Assembly: GCA_003164825.1 (NCBI GenBank)
Contig: PLUH01000090.1
Coordinates: 25,228 to 44,309 of the forward strand
Direction: 5' to 3'
DNA length: 19,082 bases
Origin: Hyphomicrobiales bacterium
Lineage (GTDB): Bacteria > Pseudomonadota > Alphaproteobacteria > Rhizobiales > Beijerinckiaceae
The position numbers were made by a program, and so were the translations under genes. The number at the start of each line of letters is the position of its first letter. The stretch's first letter is position 1. Under the pieces are notes generated by a model. That model saw nothing but the letters and a program-made list of their open reading frames with translations, ran no database searches and had not been told where the DNA came from. Shown here one piece after another: positions 7,122 to 13,936 of the stretch.

Positions 7122-8078
7122 TCAGTCCCTCGAGCCTTGCTGCCAGCGTCGCCGCTGCAATCCGAAGTAGCTGAACAGGATCGCCGCGAGCAGGAACGGC
7201 ACCATGGCGTCGGCGATCGCCGCGCCTTCGCCGAGCCGGCCGCCGGTGATGGCGCGCTCGTAAGAGAGCGTCGCCATCAGTTGCGTCGCGTTGATCGGGC
7301 CGCCGCGGGTGATGGCGTAGATGAGCTGGAAGTCGGTAAACGTGAGCAGCACCGAGAAGGTCATTACGACCGCGATGATCGGCGACAGCATCGGCAGGGT
7401 GACAAACCGGAACCGCTGCCACGGGCCGGCGCCGTCGAGCGTCGCCGCTTCGTAGAGCGAAGGGGAGATCGTCTGCAGGCCCGCGAGCAGCGTGATCGCC
7501 ACGAACGGGATGCCTCGCCAGACATTTGCCGCGATCACCGACCACCGGGCGTTCCAGGGGCTGCCAAGAAAATCGATGTACTGGTGGATGAGCCCGAGCT
7601 TGATCAGCGACCAGGAGATGATCGAGAACTGCGGATCGTAGATCCACCAGAACGCGATCGCCGACAGCACCGTCGGGGTGACGAACGGCAGCAGCACGAT
7701 CGCGCGGACGAGCGACTTCAGCGGCAGGCGGCGGTTGAGCAGCAGCGCCAGATAGAGGCCGAGCGCAAATTTGAGCGCGCTGGCGACGACCGTGTACAGC
7801 AATGTGTTGAACACGGAGAGCCAGAATACGCTGTCATGGGCGAGCGAAATGAAGTTGCGGAGGCCGATGAAGCGGCCCGGCTGGCCGATCGAAGCGTCGG
7901 TCATGCCGAGCCAGAATCCGAGGCCAAGCGGATAGGCGAGAAAAACCAGCAAGAACGCTGCCGCCGGCGCAATCAGGGCGACGCCGAGAAAATTGCGATC
8001 GTCGAGGAGACGAAAAGCGAGCCCGCGCCGCGTCGGGATCGTTCGGGCGGCGCGGTAGGCCGGCGCGTTTGAGGCCAT
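7122..8078 (-). CDS. ABC transporter permease, MalF/UgpA type (CUT1 family)
   Basis: Inner-membrane partner of the permease that follows it, 318 residues from ATG 8078. A GTG directly upstream (8081) is the alternative start; I prefer the ATG because GAGGAGG lies at a normal distance from it. Hydrophobic segments begin at FLGVALIAPAAAFLLVFLAY, with about six helices in all. The EAA loop is YEAATLDGAGPWQRF with its conserved Gly, followed by LPMLSPI. It is separated from the solute-binding protein gene by 135 bp containing a stem-loop and is coupled to the next permease by a 2-bp gap. A heterodimer of the two permeases is the normal arrangement. Confidence 0.95.
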   Translation of the reverse strand: MASNAPAYRAARTIPTRRGLAFRLLDDRNFLGVALIAPAAAFLLVFLAYPLGLGFWLGMTDASIGQPGRFIGLRNFISLAHDSVFWLSVFNTLLYTVVASALKFALGLYLALLLNRRLPLKSLVRAIVLLPFVTPTVLSAIAFWWIYDPQFSIISWSLIKLGLIHQYIDFLGSPWNARWSVIAANVWRGIPFVAITLLAGLQTISPSLYEAATLDGAGPWQRFRFVTLPMLSPIIAVVMTFSVLLTFTDFQLIYAITRGGPINATQLMATLSYERAITGGRLGEGAAIADAMVPFLLAAILFSYFGLQRRRWQQGSRD

Positions 8079-8188
8079 CACCCGCCTCCTCGGCGATCAT
8101 CTTCGGACAAGCAACCTCGGCGAATAATTATCTTCCCCCTGTTGGTCGGCTCCTGCTATCGGCTTGCGCCTGATGCGCTCCTGACGCG

Positions 8189-8207
8189 CCGCCGGAAAGG
8201 CCGGCGG
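8189..8207. promoter_or_regulatory. GC-rich stem-loop between solute-binding protein and permease genes
   Basis: CCGCCGG (8189-8195) pairs perfectly with CCGGCGG (8201-8207) around a five-base loop, beginning just 7 bp after the SBP stop codon at 8214-8216. No T-run follows on the minus strand, so it is not a typical complete terminator. In binding-protein transporter operons, hairpins in this spot commonly protect the upstream transcript from 3' decay and lower permease expression; that role is inferred here. Confidence 0.45.
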
Positions 8208-8213
8208 GGCTGG

Positions 8214-9527
8214 CTAGGCGCTGTAGAAGCGTTTGACCCGTTCCGCCGCATCGTGCGCCGCGTCTTTCGGCGATTTGTTCCCCGTGCATGCCTCGGCGAA
8301 CATGTCGACGACAACGAAATCGCCCATGACCGCGGCCGATGCGGCGCCGAGCGCGCCCGAGTAGCCGTCATCGAGCGCATATTTCAGGACGTCGCGGAAC
8401 GGCGTCACCTTCGGATCGGCGGTCCAGATTGGATTGTCGTTCCAGGCCGGCAAGGGGGGCGCGATATAGCCGTTCGACTGCGTCTCCCAATAATCGACCT
8501 GCGGCTTCTCCCACATGAAGCGCAGATATTCGCGCACGGCATTGGGATATTTGGTGTAGGTATAGGCGTAAGTGTTGAGGATGTTTTGCTGCTCGGTCGG
8601 CCGCCCGACGGGGCCGATCGGCATATTGGCGTGATCCATGTCCGCCGCGATCGCGTTGAGCGCGGGATCGGGGGAATTTTTGGCGACGGTGTAGATCGAA
8701 ATACCGTTGAGCGTCAGGCTGATCTGATCGGCGAGGAAGGCCTTGTTGTTGCTGGGATCGAGCCACGACAGCACGCCGTCGATATAGGTTCCATAGAGCT
8801 GCTTGGCGTATTCAAGCGCGGCCACGGTCTCGGGCGAATCAATGACGACGTTGTTGTTGTCGTCGACGGTCTTGCCGCCGAAAGCCCACAGGCACCATTG
8901 GCACCAGCCGTTAGCGTCGCCAGTCGCGTGACCGAGCGCAAACCCCGGCGGCTTGCCCGCCTTTTTGAGCCCCTGGCAGAGCTTGAGATACCCGGCGGTG
9001 TCCTTCGGAAATTCGTCGAAGCCCGCGGCGCGCATCGTGCTGATGCGGTAGTTCATGCAGCCGCCGGTGGCGCCGTCCGGAAGCGCGATCCAGCGCTTGT
9101 CGTGGATGCCGTATTTGCGCGCGACGGGATACCAGCCGCCATATTTGTCGCCGAGATATTCGGCGAGGTCGGTCAAGTCCAGGAGCTTTTCGCTGAACTT
9201 GAACGGATCGTCGAGCGTGCCAAAGATGACGTCGGGGCCGGCCCCGACATTGGCGGCGACAGCGGATTTCGGCCGGATGTCGTCCCAGCTTTCCGCATCG
9301 ACCCGCACTTTGACGCCGGTCTGATCGGCAAACTTCTTGGTGTTGGCGACGAAACTGTCGAACTCGGCCTGGATGAACTGCTTCCAGCGCAAAACCCGGA
9401 TAGACGCTCCGGGCTCCGGCGGCGGACCGTTCCAGGTCGGCGCGGCGCGCGCGGCGCCGCCCGGCAGGAGCAACAGCCCCGCCGCGCCGCCGGATTGCAA
9501 GATCTGTCGTCTGGAGACGTCGATCAC
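8214..9527 (-). CDS. ABC transporter extracellular solute-binding protein, family 1, Tat-exported
   Basis: Periplasmic receptor that delivers its ligand to the permeases encoded next. It has 437 residues with a twin-arginine signal (SRRQIL at 5-10, hydrophobic GGAAGLLLLPGG, cleavage after ARA near 28). The mature part has the cluster 1 SBP layout: an early IRVLRWKQ strand, GAGPDVIFG, and YGIHDKRWIALPDGA, plus the late substrate-binding segment NGYIAPPLPAW. The start is GTG at 9527, chosen because GGAGG lies five bases upstream and the Tat motif then falls at the N-terminus. It is 152 bp downstream of kdgD and 135 bp upstream of permease 1. CUT1 systems usually carry sugars, polyols, sugar acids or glycerol phosphate; the kdgD neighbour makes a sugar acid or derivative a reasonable guess, but the residues do not settle it. 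Confidence 0.94.
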   Translation of the reverse strand: MIDVSRRQILQSGGAAGLLLLPGGAARAAPTWNGPPPEPGASIRVLRWKQFIQAEFDSFVANTKKFADQTGVKVRVDAESWDDIRPKSAVAANVGAGPDVIFGTLDDPFKFSEKLLDLTDLAEYLGDKYGGWYPVARKYGIHDKRWIALPDGATGGCMNYRISTMRAAGFDEFPKDTAGYLKLCQGLKKAGKPPGFALGHATGDANGWCQWCLWAFGGKTVDDNNNVVIDSPETVAALEYAKQLYGTYIDGVLSWLDPSNNKAFLADQISLTLNGISIYTVAKNSPDPALNAIAADMDHANMPIGPVGRPTEQQNILNTYAYTYTKYPNAVREYLRFMWEKPQVDYWETQSNGYIAPPLPAWNDNPIWTADPKVTPFRDVLKYALDDGYSGALGAASAAVMGDFVVVDMFAEACTGNKSPKDAAHDAAERVKRFYSA

Positions 9528-9574
9528 TTCTTCCTCCCTTGCTCACGCCGCGGGCAATAGTCGACTTTTCGTGG

Positions 9575-9604
9575 ACCTTACACTCGTTTGAAACGCTGCG
9601 CCAA
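9575..9604 (-). promoter_or_regulatory. Possible sigma-70-type promoter for the solute-binding protein gene
   Basis: On the minus strand TTGGCG (9604-9599) and TAAGGT (9580-9575) are 18 bp apart, upstream of the GTG at 9527. The match to TTGACA/TATAAT is partial, so this is only a candidate. If real, the ABC genes could be expressed apart from kdgD, consistent with the 152-bp gap. Confidence 0.25.
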
Positions 9605-9679
9605 GACGTCCCCGACATCCTGTTCCCATTGTCGCGCAATCGGCTCGGCGAGGCCGTCGCGGAGACAATGCCGAACCGT

Positions 9680-10660
9680 TCACATCGATCGATCGCCAGG
9701 CAGCTCCGCGCCCACGGGAAGCGCCGGTTTCGAAGGGCGCGCAAGAGCGCCGGTGGCCCGCGCCACCAGTCGGGCCAACGCGGCCTCTTGATCCGCGGTG
9801 AGATCCAGGAGAGGCGCGCGAACCGGACCGGCAGGTCGGCCCACGACGCGCAAGCCCGCCTTGACGATGCTGACCGCGTAGCCGCGACGTTGGTTCCGCA
9901 GCGCGAGGTAGGGGATGAAGAAGCTCCGCACTGCTTCGCTGGTAAACGCGCGGTCGCCCGAATGGACGGCCGCGAAGAAACGCTGTGCATATTCAGGCGC
10001 GAAATTGAATATCGCGGAAGAATACGTCGAGACGCCGATCGCCCGATTGGCGGCGGCGAAAACTTCCGCTGTCGGCATCCCGCCGACATAGACCAGCCGG
10101 TCGCCAAGGGTGTCGCGAAGACAGGTCAGCTGCTCGACATTGCCGAGGCCGTCCTTGAAGCCGATCAAATTCGGACACGCGTCCGCCAGCCTTCGCATGG
10201 TGTCGAGTTCGAACAGGCAATTGTCGCGGTGGTAGACGATGGCGCCGATTCCGATGGCGCGGCAGATCGCGACGATATGGCGGTAAAGCCCTTCCTGCTC
10301 GGCCTGGATCAGGTAGTGCGGCAACAGCAGAATTCCGTCCGCGCCGGCCTTCTCCGCCCGCTTTGCAAATTCAATCGCCAGCGCAGTGCCATAGCCGACG
10401 CCCGCGACGACCGGCAGTCTGCCCCGGGCGGATTCGACCGCAGCCGCGACGATGCTCTCGTACTCCGCGAGATGGAGCGAAAAGAACTCTCCGGTTCCAC
10501 CCGCTGCGAACAAGGCTGCTGGACGGTGACCGACAAGATAGTCGATGTGGTCCCGATAGGGGCCTGGCGCAAATGCGCCATCGTCGGTGAAATGCGTGAC
10601 CGGAAAGGACAGCAATCCCGCCCCGACAGCTGATTTCAAACGCTCGGGGGAACGGGCCAT
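9680..10660 (-). CDS. kdgD: 5-dehydro-4-deoxyglucarate dehydratase (KdgD), DHDPS superfamily
   Basis: Cytoplasmic class I aldolase-type lyase that dehydrates and decarboxylates 5-keto-4-deoxy-D-glucarate to 2-ketoglutarate semialdehyde in D-glucarate/galactarate breakdown. The 326 residues hold the superfamily signature: GGTGE at 54-58, Tyr 143 in IVYHRDN, and the Schiff-base Lys 169 in NLIGFKDGLG. KdgD-specific stretches are strong: GLLSFPVTHF at the start, AALFAAGGTGEFFSL, VYVGGMPTAEVFAAA, YSSAIFNF, and GYAVSIVKAG near the end. The C-terminus is about 20 residues longer than usual KdgD and poorly structured. ATG 10660 has a weak AAGAGA SD. A 3' gene remnant ends 17 bp upstream. The importer genes follow, suggesting uptake of a sugar acid. 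No glucarate dehydratase or semialdehyde dehydrogenase is in view. Confidence 0.93.
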   Translation of the reverse strand: MARSPERLKSAVGAGLLSFPVTHFTDDGAFAPGPYRDHIDYLVGHRPAALFAAGGTGEFFSLHLAEYESIVAAAVESARGRLPVVAGVGYGTALAIEFAKRAEKAGADGILLLPHYLIQAEQEGLYRHIVAICRAIGIGAIVYHRDNCLFELDTMRRLADACPNLIGFKDGLGNVEQLTCLRDTLGDRLVYVGGMPTAEVFAAANRAIGVSTYSSAIFNFAPEYAQRFFAAVHSGDRAFTSEAVRSFFIPYLALRNQRRGYAVSIVKAGLRVVGRPAGPVRAPLLDLTADQEAALARLVARATGALARPSKPALPVGAELPGDRSM

Positions 10661-10677
10661 GAAGCGATCTCTTCAGA

Positions 10678-10800
10678 TCAGGAACCTTGGACCAGGATCA
10701 GGGCTGCCGGTACCGCATCGCTGATCCGCTTGAAACAGTCCGCCGCCCCGAAGACGACATGGAAAGCGCCAACGCCTCCATCTTCCGCCGAACAGCGGCG
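10678..10800 (-). pseudogene. Possible 3' remnant of an unidentified gene just upstream of kdgD
   Basis: A 40-codon open minus-strand frame, without any start codon, reads EDGGVGAFHVVFGAADCF, then KRISDAVPAALILVQGS, and stops at 10678, 17 bp before the kdgD ATG. The residues look like ordinary globular protein, and the spacing to kdgD is what an operon partner would have. The frame is closed upstream by TGA at 10801-10803. I do not recognise a family. Chance coding in GC-rich DNA is a real alternative. The rest of 10801-10949 shows nothing I can support. Confidence 0.25.
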
Positions 10801-10949
10801 TCACCGCTCCGCTTGGCGAGGCGCATCCGTGCGCCCACACATGCACCGGAACGGCGAACTCCCCATTTAGTAGGAAAATCCGCCGCCGGTCACATGAGCC
10901 GCGACCCAAGCGCGACTAACCGCCAGTCGCGTTGGCTACGCCGAGCTGA

Positions 10950-11027
10950 TCAGATTTCAGCCGACACGTAGCTGGTGATCTCCATGCCGATGCACACTTC
11001 CACGATAACGGGCGTCATCCAGGACAT
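10950..11027 (-). CDS. pqqA: PQQ precursor peptide PqqA (orphan copy)
   Basis: A 25-residue peptide that matches PqqA, the ribosomal precursor of the redox cofactor pyrroloquinoline quinone. In this pathway the radical-SAM enzyme PqqE, with PqqD, crosslinks a Glu and a Tyr of PqqA in the pattern E-x3-Y. Here Glu 16 and Tyr 20 give that pattern in GMEITSY. The order, a Trp near the start, VIVEVCIGMEITSY and a short SAEI tail, closely resembles the Methylobacterium peptide I recall (EICVGMEVTSYESAEI). The start is supported by AAGGGAG six bases before ATG 11027. An internal ATG at 11018 would give a 22-residue form. No pqqB, C, D or E lies in the window, and the next gene downstream is kdgD, 289 bp away. 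Orphan pqqA copies are known in methylotrophs. Confidence 0.88.
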   Translation of the reverse strand: MSWMTPVIVEVCIGMEITSYVSAEI

Positions 11028-11080
11028 ATTTCGCTCCCTTGGCCGTTGGTGAGGGCGGACCGCGGCCGCCTCCACTGCAG

Positions 11081-11108
11081 ACTATATCGGAAGCAACGTA
11101 GCGACAAG
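11081..11108 (-). promoter_or_regulatory. Possible promoter of pqqA
   Basis: On the minus strand, CTTGTC (11108-11103) and TATAGT (11086-11081) are 16 bp apart, about 54 bp upstream of the pqqA ATG. The -10 matches TATAAT at five of six positions and the -35 resembles the alphaproteobacterial CTTGAC. The same bases overlap an AAGGAG on the plus strand, so the region may have divergent uses. Confidence 0.35.
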
Positions 11109-11117
11109 GAGATTCGT

Positions 11118-11204
11118 ATGATGACCTTATATCTGATATGCGCAATCGGCGTCGCCGCCGTGTCCCCAGGGGACGCGCCCGGGTTCGGCGCTTCGGGTCG
11201 ATGA
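11118..11204 (+). CDS. Hypothetical 28-residue peptide ORF between pqqA and the GntR gene
   Basis: A short plus-strand frame opens with two ATGs (11118 and 11121) six bases after a perfect AAGGAG (11106-11111). It encodes a hydrophobic start (TLYLICAIGVAAV) followed by a polar, Gly/Pro-containing tail, and ends with TGA at 11202. The ribosome-binding site is its main support. I recognise no family. It could be a leader peptide, a small membrane peptide or chance. An odd-length palindrome ATATCTGATAT lies inside it at 11129-11139. From 11205 to 11297 I see nothing further. Confidence 0.22.
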   Translation: MMTLYLICAIGVAAVSPGDAPGFGASGR

Positions 11205-11297
11205 ACGCGGGTCGCTGGAGTGGGATGATCGCAGGAGGCCGCAGGCGGCGGCTTAAGCGCGGACTTGTGGCGTCGGCGGCTCGTGTAATAATCGTCT

Positions 11298-12095
11298 ATG
11301 GCGAATCGATCGGCAAACCCGGTGAAGAAAAGCAAAACGCTCTCTCTCGCGCTAGGCCCGGCGCTCAATCGGACCCAGGAGCTGACTCAGCGGCTGGCCG
11401 CCGAGATTCTCAGCGGCCGCCTGCAGCCGGGCGCTCGCCTGCCGACCGAGCAGGAGCTCTCGCTGGCCACCGGCGTCAGCCGCACTGTGGTGCGGGAGGC
11501 GGTGGCGGCGCTCCGGGCGGATGGCTTGGTCATGACCCGCCAGGGCCTCGGCGCGTTCGTGCCGGCGGACGTGCAGCGCCGGCCGTTCCGCATCGATCCC
11601 GATGAGGTGAAATCCGGCAAGGACGTGCTGCAGATCCTCGAATTGCGCATGGGCTTGGAGATCGAGGCGTCGGGGCTCGCCGCCGAGCGCCGGACAAGCC
11701 ACGACCTCGTCCAGATCGAGGCCGCCCTGCGGTCGATCGAGGCCGAAATCGAAGTCGGCGGCAACGCAGTCGATGCCGACTTCCGGTTCCATCTGGCGAT
11801 CTTTCGCAGCGTCCATAATCGCTACTTCCCGCAGTTTCTCGAGTTTCTGGGGAATTTCATCATTCCCCGCCAGATCCTCAATATCGCGAACGGCAGCGAC
11901 CCGGGCCGGGTCCGATATTTGCGCCGGATTCAGACCGAGCACGTTGCGATTTACCAAGCGATTCGCAGCCAGAACACCGCGGCCGCCCGCAACGCGGCGC
12001 GCCGGCACCTGTCTAACTCCCTGAACCGCTACCAGGAGATAAGCTCGCGCGCCTCGCGTCGCGCCGAAGCCGCACGACTGACGGAGGCCGAGTGA
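11298..12095 (+). CDS. GntR-family transcriptional regulator, FadR/FCD subfamily
   Basis: DNA-binding regulator with an effector domain that typically senses an organic acid. It has 265 residues. The winged helix-turn-helix occupies about 25-88 with the classic LPTEQELSLATGVSRTVVREA block. The all-helical FCD domain covers about 105-240 and keeps the metal-binding set Asp 161, His 165, His 215 and His 237, so it probably holds a divalent metal that binds a carboxylate ligand. ATG 11298 has no strong SD, and no better start precedes the HTH. It is divergent from pqqA and kdgD and converges with the dehydrogenase gene 23 bp away. The nearest plausible targets are pqqA and the kdgD-ABC genes; that is inferred from position only. 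Confidence 0.93.
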   Translation: MANRSANPVKKSKTLSLALGPALNRTQELTQRLAAEILSGRLQPGARLPTEQELSLATGVSRTVVREAVAALRADGLVMTRQGLGAFVPADVQRRPFRIDPDEVKSGKDVLQILELRMGLEIEASGLAAERRTSHDLVQIEAALRSIEAEIEVGGNAVDADFRFHLAIFRSVHNRYFPQFLEFLGNFIIPRQILNIANGSDPGRVRYLRRIQTEHVAIYQAIRSQNTAAARNAARRHLSNSLNRYQEISSRASRRAEAARLTEAE

Positions 12096-12118
12096 CGAGC
12101 GGAGCCGCCGCGCTCCCC

Positions 12119-12925
12119 TCATCGCGCCAGTTGCGTCAGGCCGGTCGGCGGGCCATCGATCGCGGTCCAGCCGCCGTCGACGAACAACGTGCTGCCGCTC
12201 ACGTAGCTCGCCGCATCGGAGGCCAGGAAGGCCACGGCGCAGGCGACTTCGTCGGCCTTGCTCCAGCGATTGAACACGGTGTGCGCCGCGTAGAGCTTAT
12301 GGATGTCAGGCCGCTGCTTGAACGGTTCGGTAAGCGCCGTCTCTGCGATGCTCGGCGCGATCGCATTGACGCGGACGCCGAAGGCGCCGACCTCCGACGC
12401 AAAGCCCTTGACCAACAGGCCGATCGCCGCCTTGGTGCTGCCGTAGACCGCAAGGCCCGGCTCAATCGTGACCGCGCGTACGGAAGAACAGGCGATGATG
12501 CTGCCCCCTCGCTGCTCCATCATGATGCGCCCGAACGCCTGGAAGAAATAGACGGTCCCCTTGAGGTTGAGGGTGACGACGCGATCAAGGTCCTCCTCGG
12601 TGTAGTCGAGAATCGCCTTGCGGATATTCAATCCCGGCGTGGTGACGGCGATGTCGACGCGTGGACGCCTGGCCTTGACCAGGTCAGCCAAGCCCTTGAC
12701 CGCCGCCGCGCTGGCGGCGTCGGCGACGATAGCCTCGGCCGCCCCGCCTCGTTCACGAATTCCCGCCGCCGTCGCCTCGGCGCCGCCGCCGTCGCGATCC
12801 GCGCAAACGACAGTCGCGCCCAGATCGGCCAAGGCCTCGGCTGAAGACTTGCCGATCCCTGACGCTGCGCCAAGCACCACCGCGACCTTGCCGGTCAGAT
12901 CGAACAGACGACGATAGTCGGTCAT
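12119..12925 (-). CDS. Short-chain dehydrogenase/reductase (SDR), NAD(P)-dependent
   Basis: Classical SDR of 268 residues from ATG 12925. It has the cofactor motif GAASGIG at 19-25, catalytic Asn 120 in TLNLKG, Ser 148 (CSS), Tyr 161 and Lys 165 (YGSTK), and the C-terminal YVSGSTLFVDGG. The usual NNAG after beta-strand 4 is changed to TTPG at 95-98. Asp 43 after strand 2 suggests NAD(H) preference. The frame opens 63 bp further upstream, but those 21 residues are low-complexity; ATG 12925 has a GAGG-rich leader and places the fold at the normal distance. It is divergent from the second GntR gene across 98 bp with a palindromic operator candidate, so it may be controlled by that regulator and act on the same substrate as the TRAP importer. 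The substrate is unknown. Confidence 0.93.
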   Translation of the reverse strand: MTDYRRLFDLTGKVAVVLGAASGIGKSSAEALADLGATVVCADRDGGGAEATAAGIRERGGAAEAIVADAASAAAVKGLADLVKARRPRVDIAVTTPGLNIRKAILDYTEEDLDRVVTLNLKGTVYFFQAFGRIMMEQRGGSIIACSSVRAVTIEPGLAVYGSTKAAIGLLVKGFASEVGAFGVRVNAIAPSIAETALTEPFKQRPDIHKLYAAHTVFNRWSKADEVACAVAFLASDAASYVSGSTLFVDGGWTAIDGPPTGLTQLAR

Positions 12926-13008
12926 GGCGCCCTCATCCTCCCCATTGCGGCCGGGCGCGACCCCGCGAGCCAAACTCCCGCCCGCCAAGCTGGCGCTTGA
13001 CGTAGGAT

Positions 13009-13022
13009 ACTAATATATTAGT
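13009..13022. promoter_or_regulatory. Perfect 14-bp palindrome, likely GntR operator
   Basis: ACTAATATATTAGT is an exact palindrome in a GC-rich background, between the divergent dehydrogenase (start 12925) and GntR (apparent start 13024) genes. FCD-type GntR regulators usually bind short AT-centred palindromes in their own promoter regions, so autoregulation and joint control of both directions is a natural reading. A TTGACG at 12997-13002 just upstream could be a -35 for the GntR side, but no well-spaced -10 is visible. Confidence 0.55.
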
Positions 13023-13023
13023 T

Positions 13024-13890
13024 TTGATCGGGATTGGAAAGCACCGTGATGAGATCGAGGCAAGTCCGCTGACTGCGCTCCCATCGATACAGGCGACTTC
13101 GATCCGCAGGCCGTGGGCGGGCGGCGTCCGCGCCCGCGGGATCGGGGCCAGGATCTACGCCGATTTGCGGGCCGAACTTGTCTCGCTCGAACGCTTGCCG
13201 GGCGAACCGATTTCTGAGGCGGAGTTGGCGAAATCCTACGGCTTCAGCCGCACGCCGGTGCGCGAGGCGGTGCGCAAGCTCGCCGACGAGGGGCTCATCG
13301 AGATATTCCCGCAGTCGGGCACGTTCGCGGCGCGCATTCCGCTTGCCGCGCTTCCCGAGACGATCGTCATTCGCAAGGCGCTTGAAGAGACGTCGGCGCG
13401 GCTCGCCGCCGAGCGCGGCCAGCGCAGCCAGATCATCGCCCTCCTCGCCGAGTTGGAGCGTCAGCGCGAAGCGAGCAGAGCCGGCGATCGCAATGCCTTC
13501 CATCATGCGGACGAAGCCTTTCACGGCGCCATCGCCGAGGCTGCGGGTTATCGCGGAATTTGGACGCTGGTCGAACAAGTCAAAGTTCATGTCGATCGCT
13601 ACCGGCGGCTGACCTTGCCGCAGGAGGGCCGCATGACGCGCGCCATCCGCGAGCACGCGGCGATCGCGGCGGCGATCGAATCCCGCGACGGCGCGCGCGC
13701 CGCTCAGGCGATGGGCCTTCATCTCGACGGACTTCTGGCCGACATTCCGAACATTCGCCGCCGCAATCCCGACTATTTTGCCGCGGACGCGCGGGCGCGG
13801 GAACCACCGGTCAATGGCCGCAAAGCACGGCCTCGCAAGAAGGCCGCCAGGGAGGAAAGCCATGTGGAGTCTGAGGAGCGTCGCTGTTGA
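13024..13890 (+). CDS. GntR-family transcriptional regulator, FCD subfamily
   Basis: Regulator of 288 residues in the listed frame. The winged helix-turn-helix lies at about 42-105 (ISEAELAKSYGFSRTPVREA), then the FCD domain at about 112-240 with Asp 163, His 167, His 211 and His 233 as likely metal ligands. The C-terminal 40 residues are basic and probably disordered. The start is uncertain. The only ATG/GTG/TTG codon between the upstream stop (13003) and the HTH is TTG 13024, which abuts the palindrome and has no SD. CTG 13069, preceded by GAGG, is an unusual alternative and would remove 15 residues. The gene is 46 bp upstream of the TRAP genes on the same strand, so it most likely controls them, and probably the divergent dehydrogenase. 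Confidence 0.9.
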   Translation: MIGIGKHRDEIEASPLTALPSIQATSIRRPWAGGVRARGIGARIYADLRAELVSLERLPGEPISEAELAKSYGFSRTPVREAVRKLADEGLIEIFPQSGTFAARIPLAALPETIVIRKALEETSARLAAERGQRSQIIALLAELERQREASRAGDRNAFHHADEAFHGAIAEAAGYRGIWTLVEQVKVHVDRYRRLTLPQEGRMTRAIREHAAIAAAIESRDGARAAQAMGLHLDGLLADIPNIRRRNPDYFAADARAREPPVNGRKARPRKKAAREESHVESEERRC

Positions 13891-13936
13891 ACACGCGCCA
13901 TATCGTGCAGCGAACAACGCAGCGCGGTAGGGCCGA

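Noticed and set aside
7120..7647. N-terminal 176-codon extension of permease 2
   Set aside because: It overlaps permease 1 in another frame and is Arg-rich; ATG 7119 gives a normal 291-residue permease two bases after the previous stop.
8142..9560. Plus-strand open frame of 472 codons opposite the ABC solute-binding protein
   Set aside because: It lies entirely over a protein with a Tat signal and SBP motifs; its translation is low-complexity and matches no family.
9680..9700. Short CGATCGATCG palindrome at the kdgD 3' end
   Set aside because: Too short and inside the last codons; no T-run follows, so it is not a terminator.
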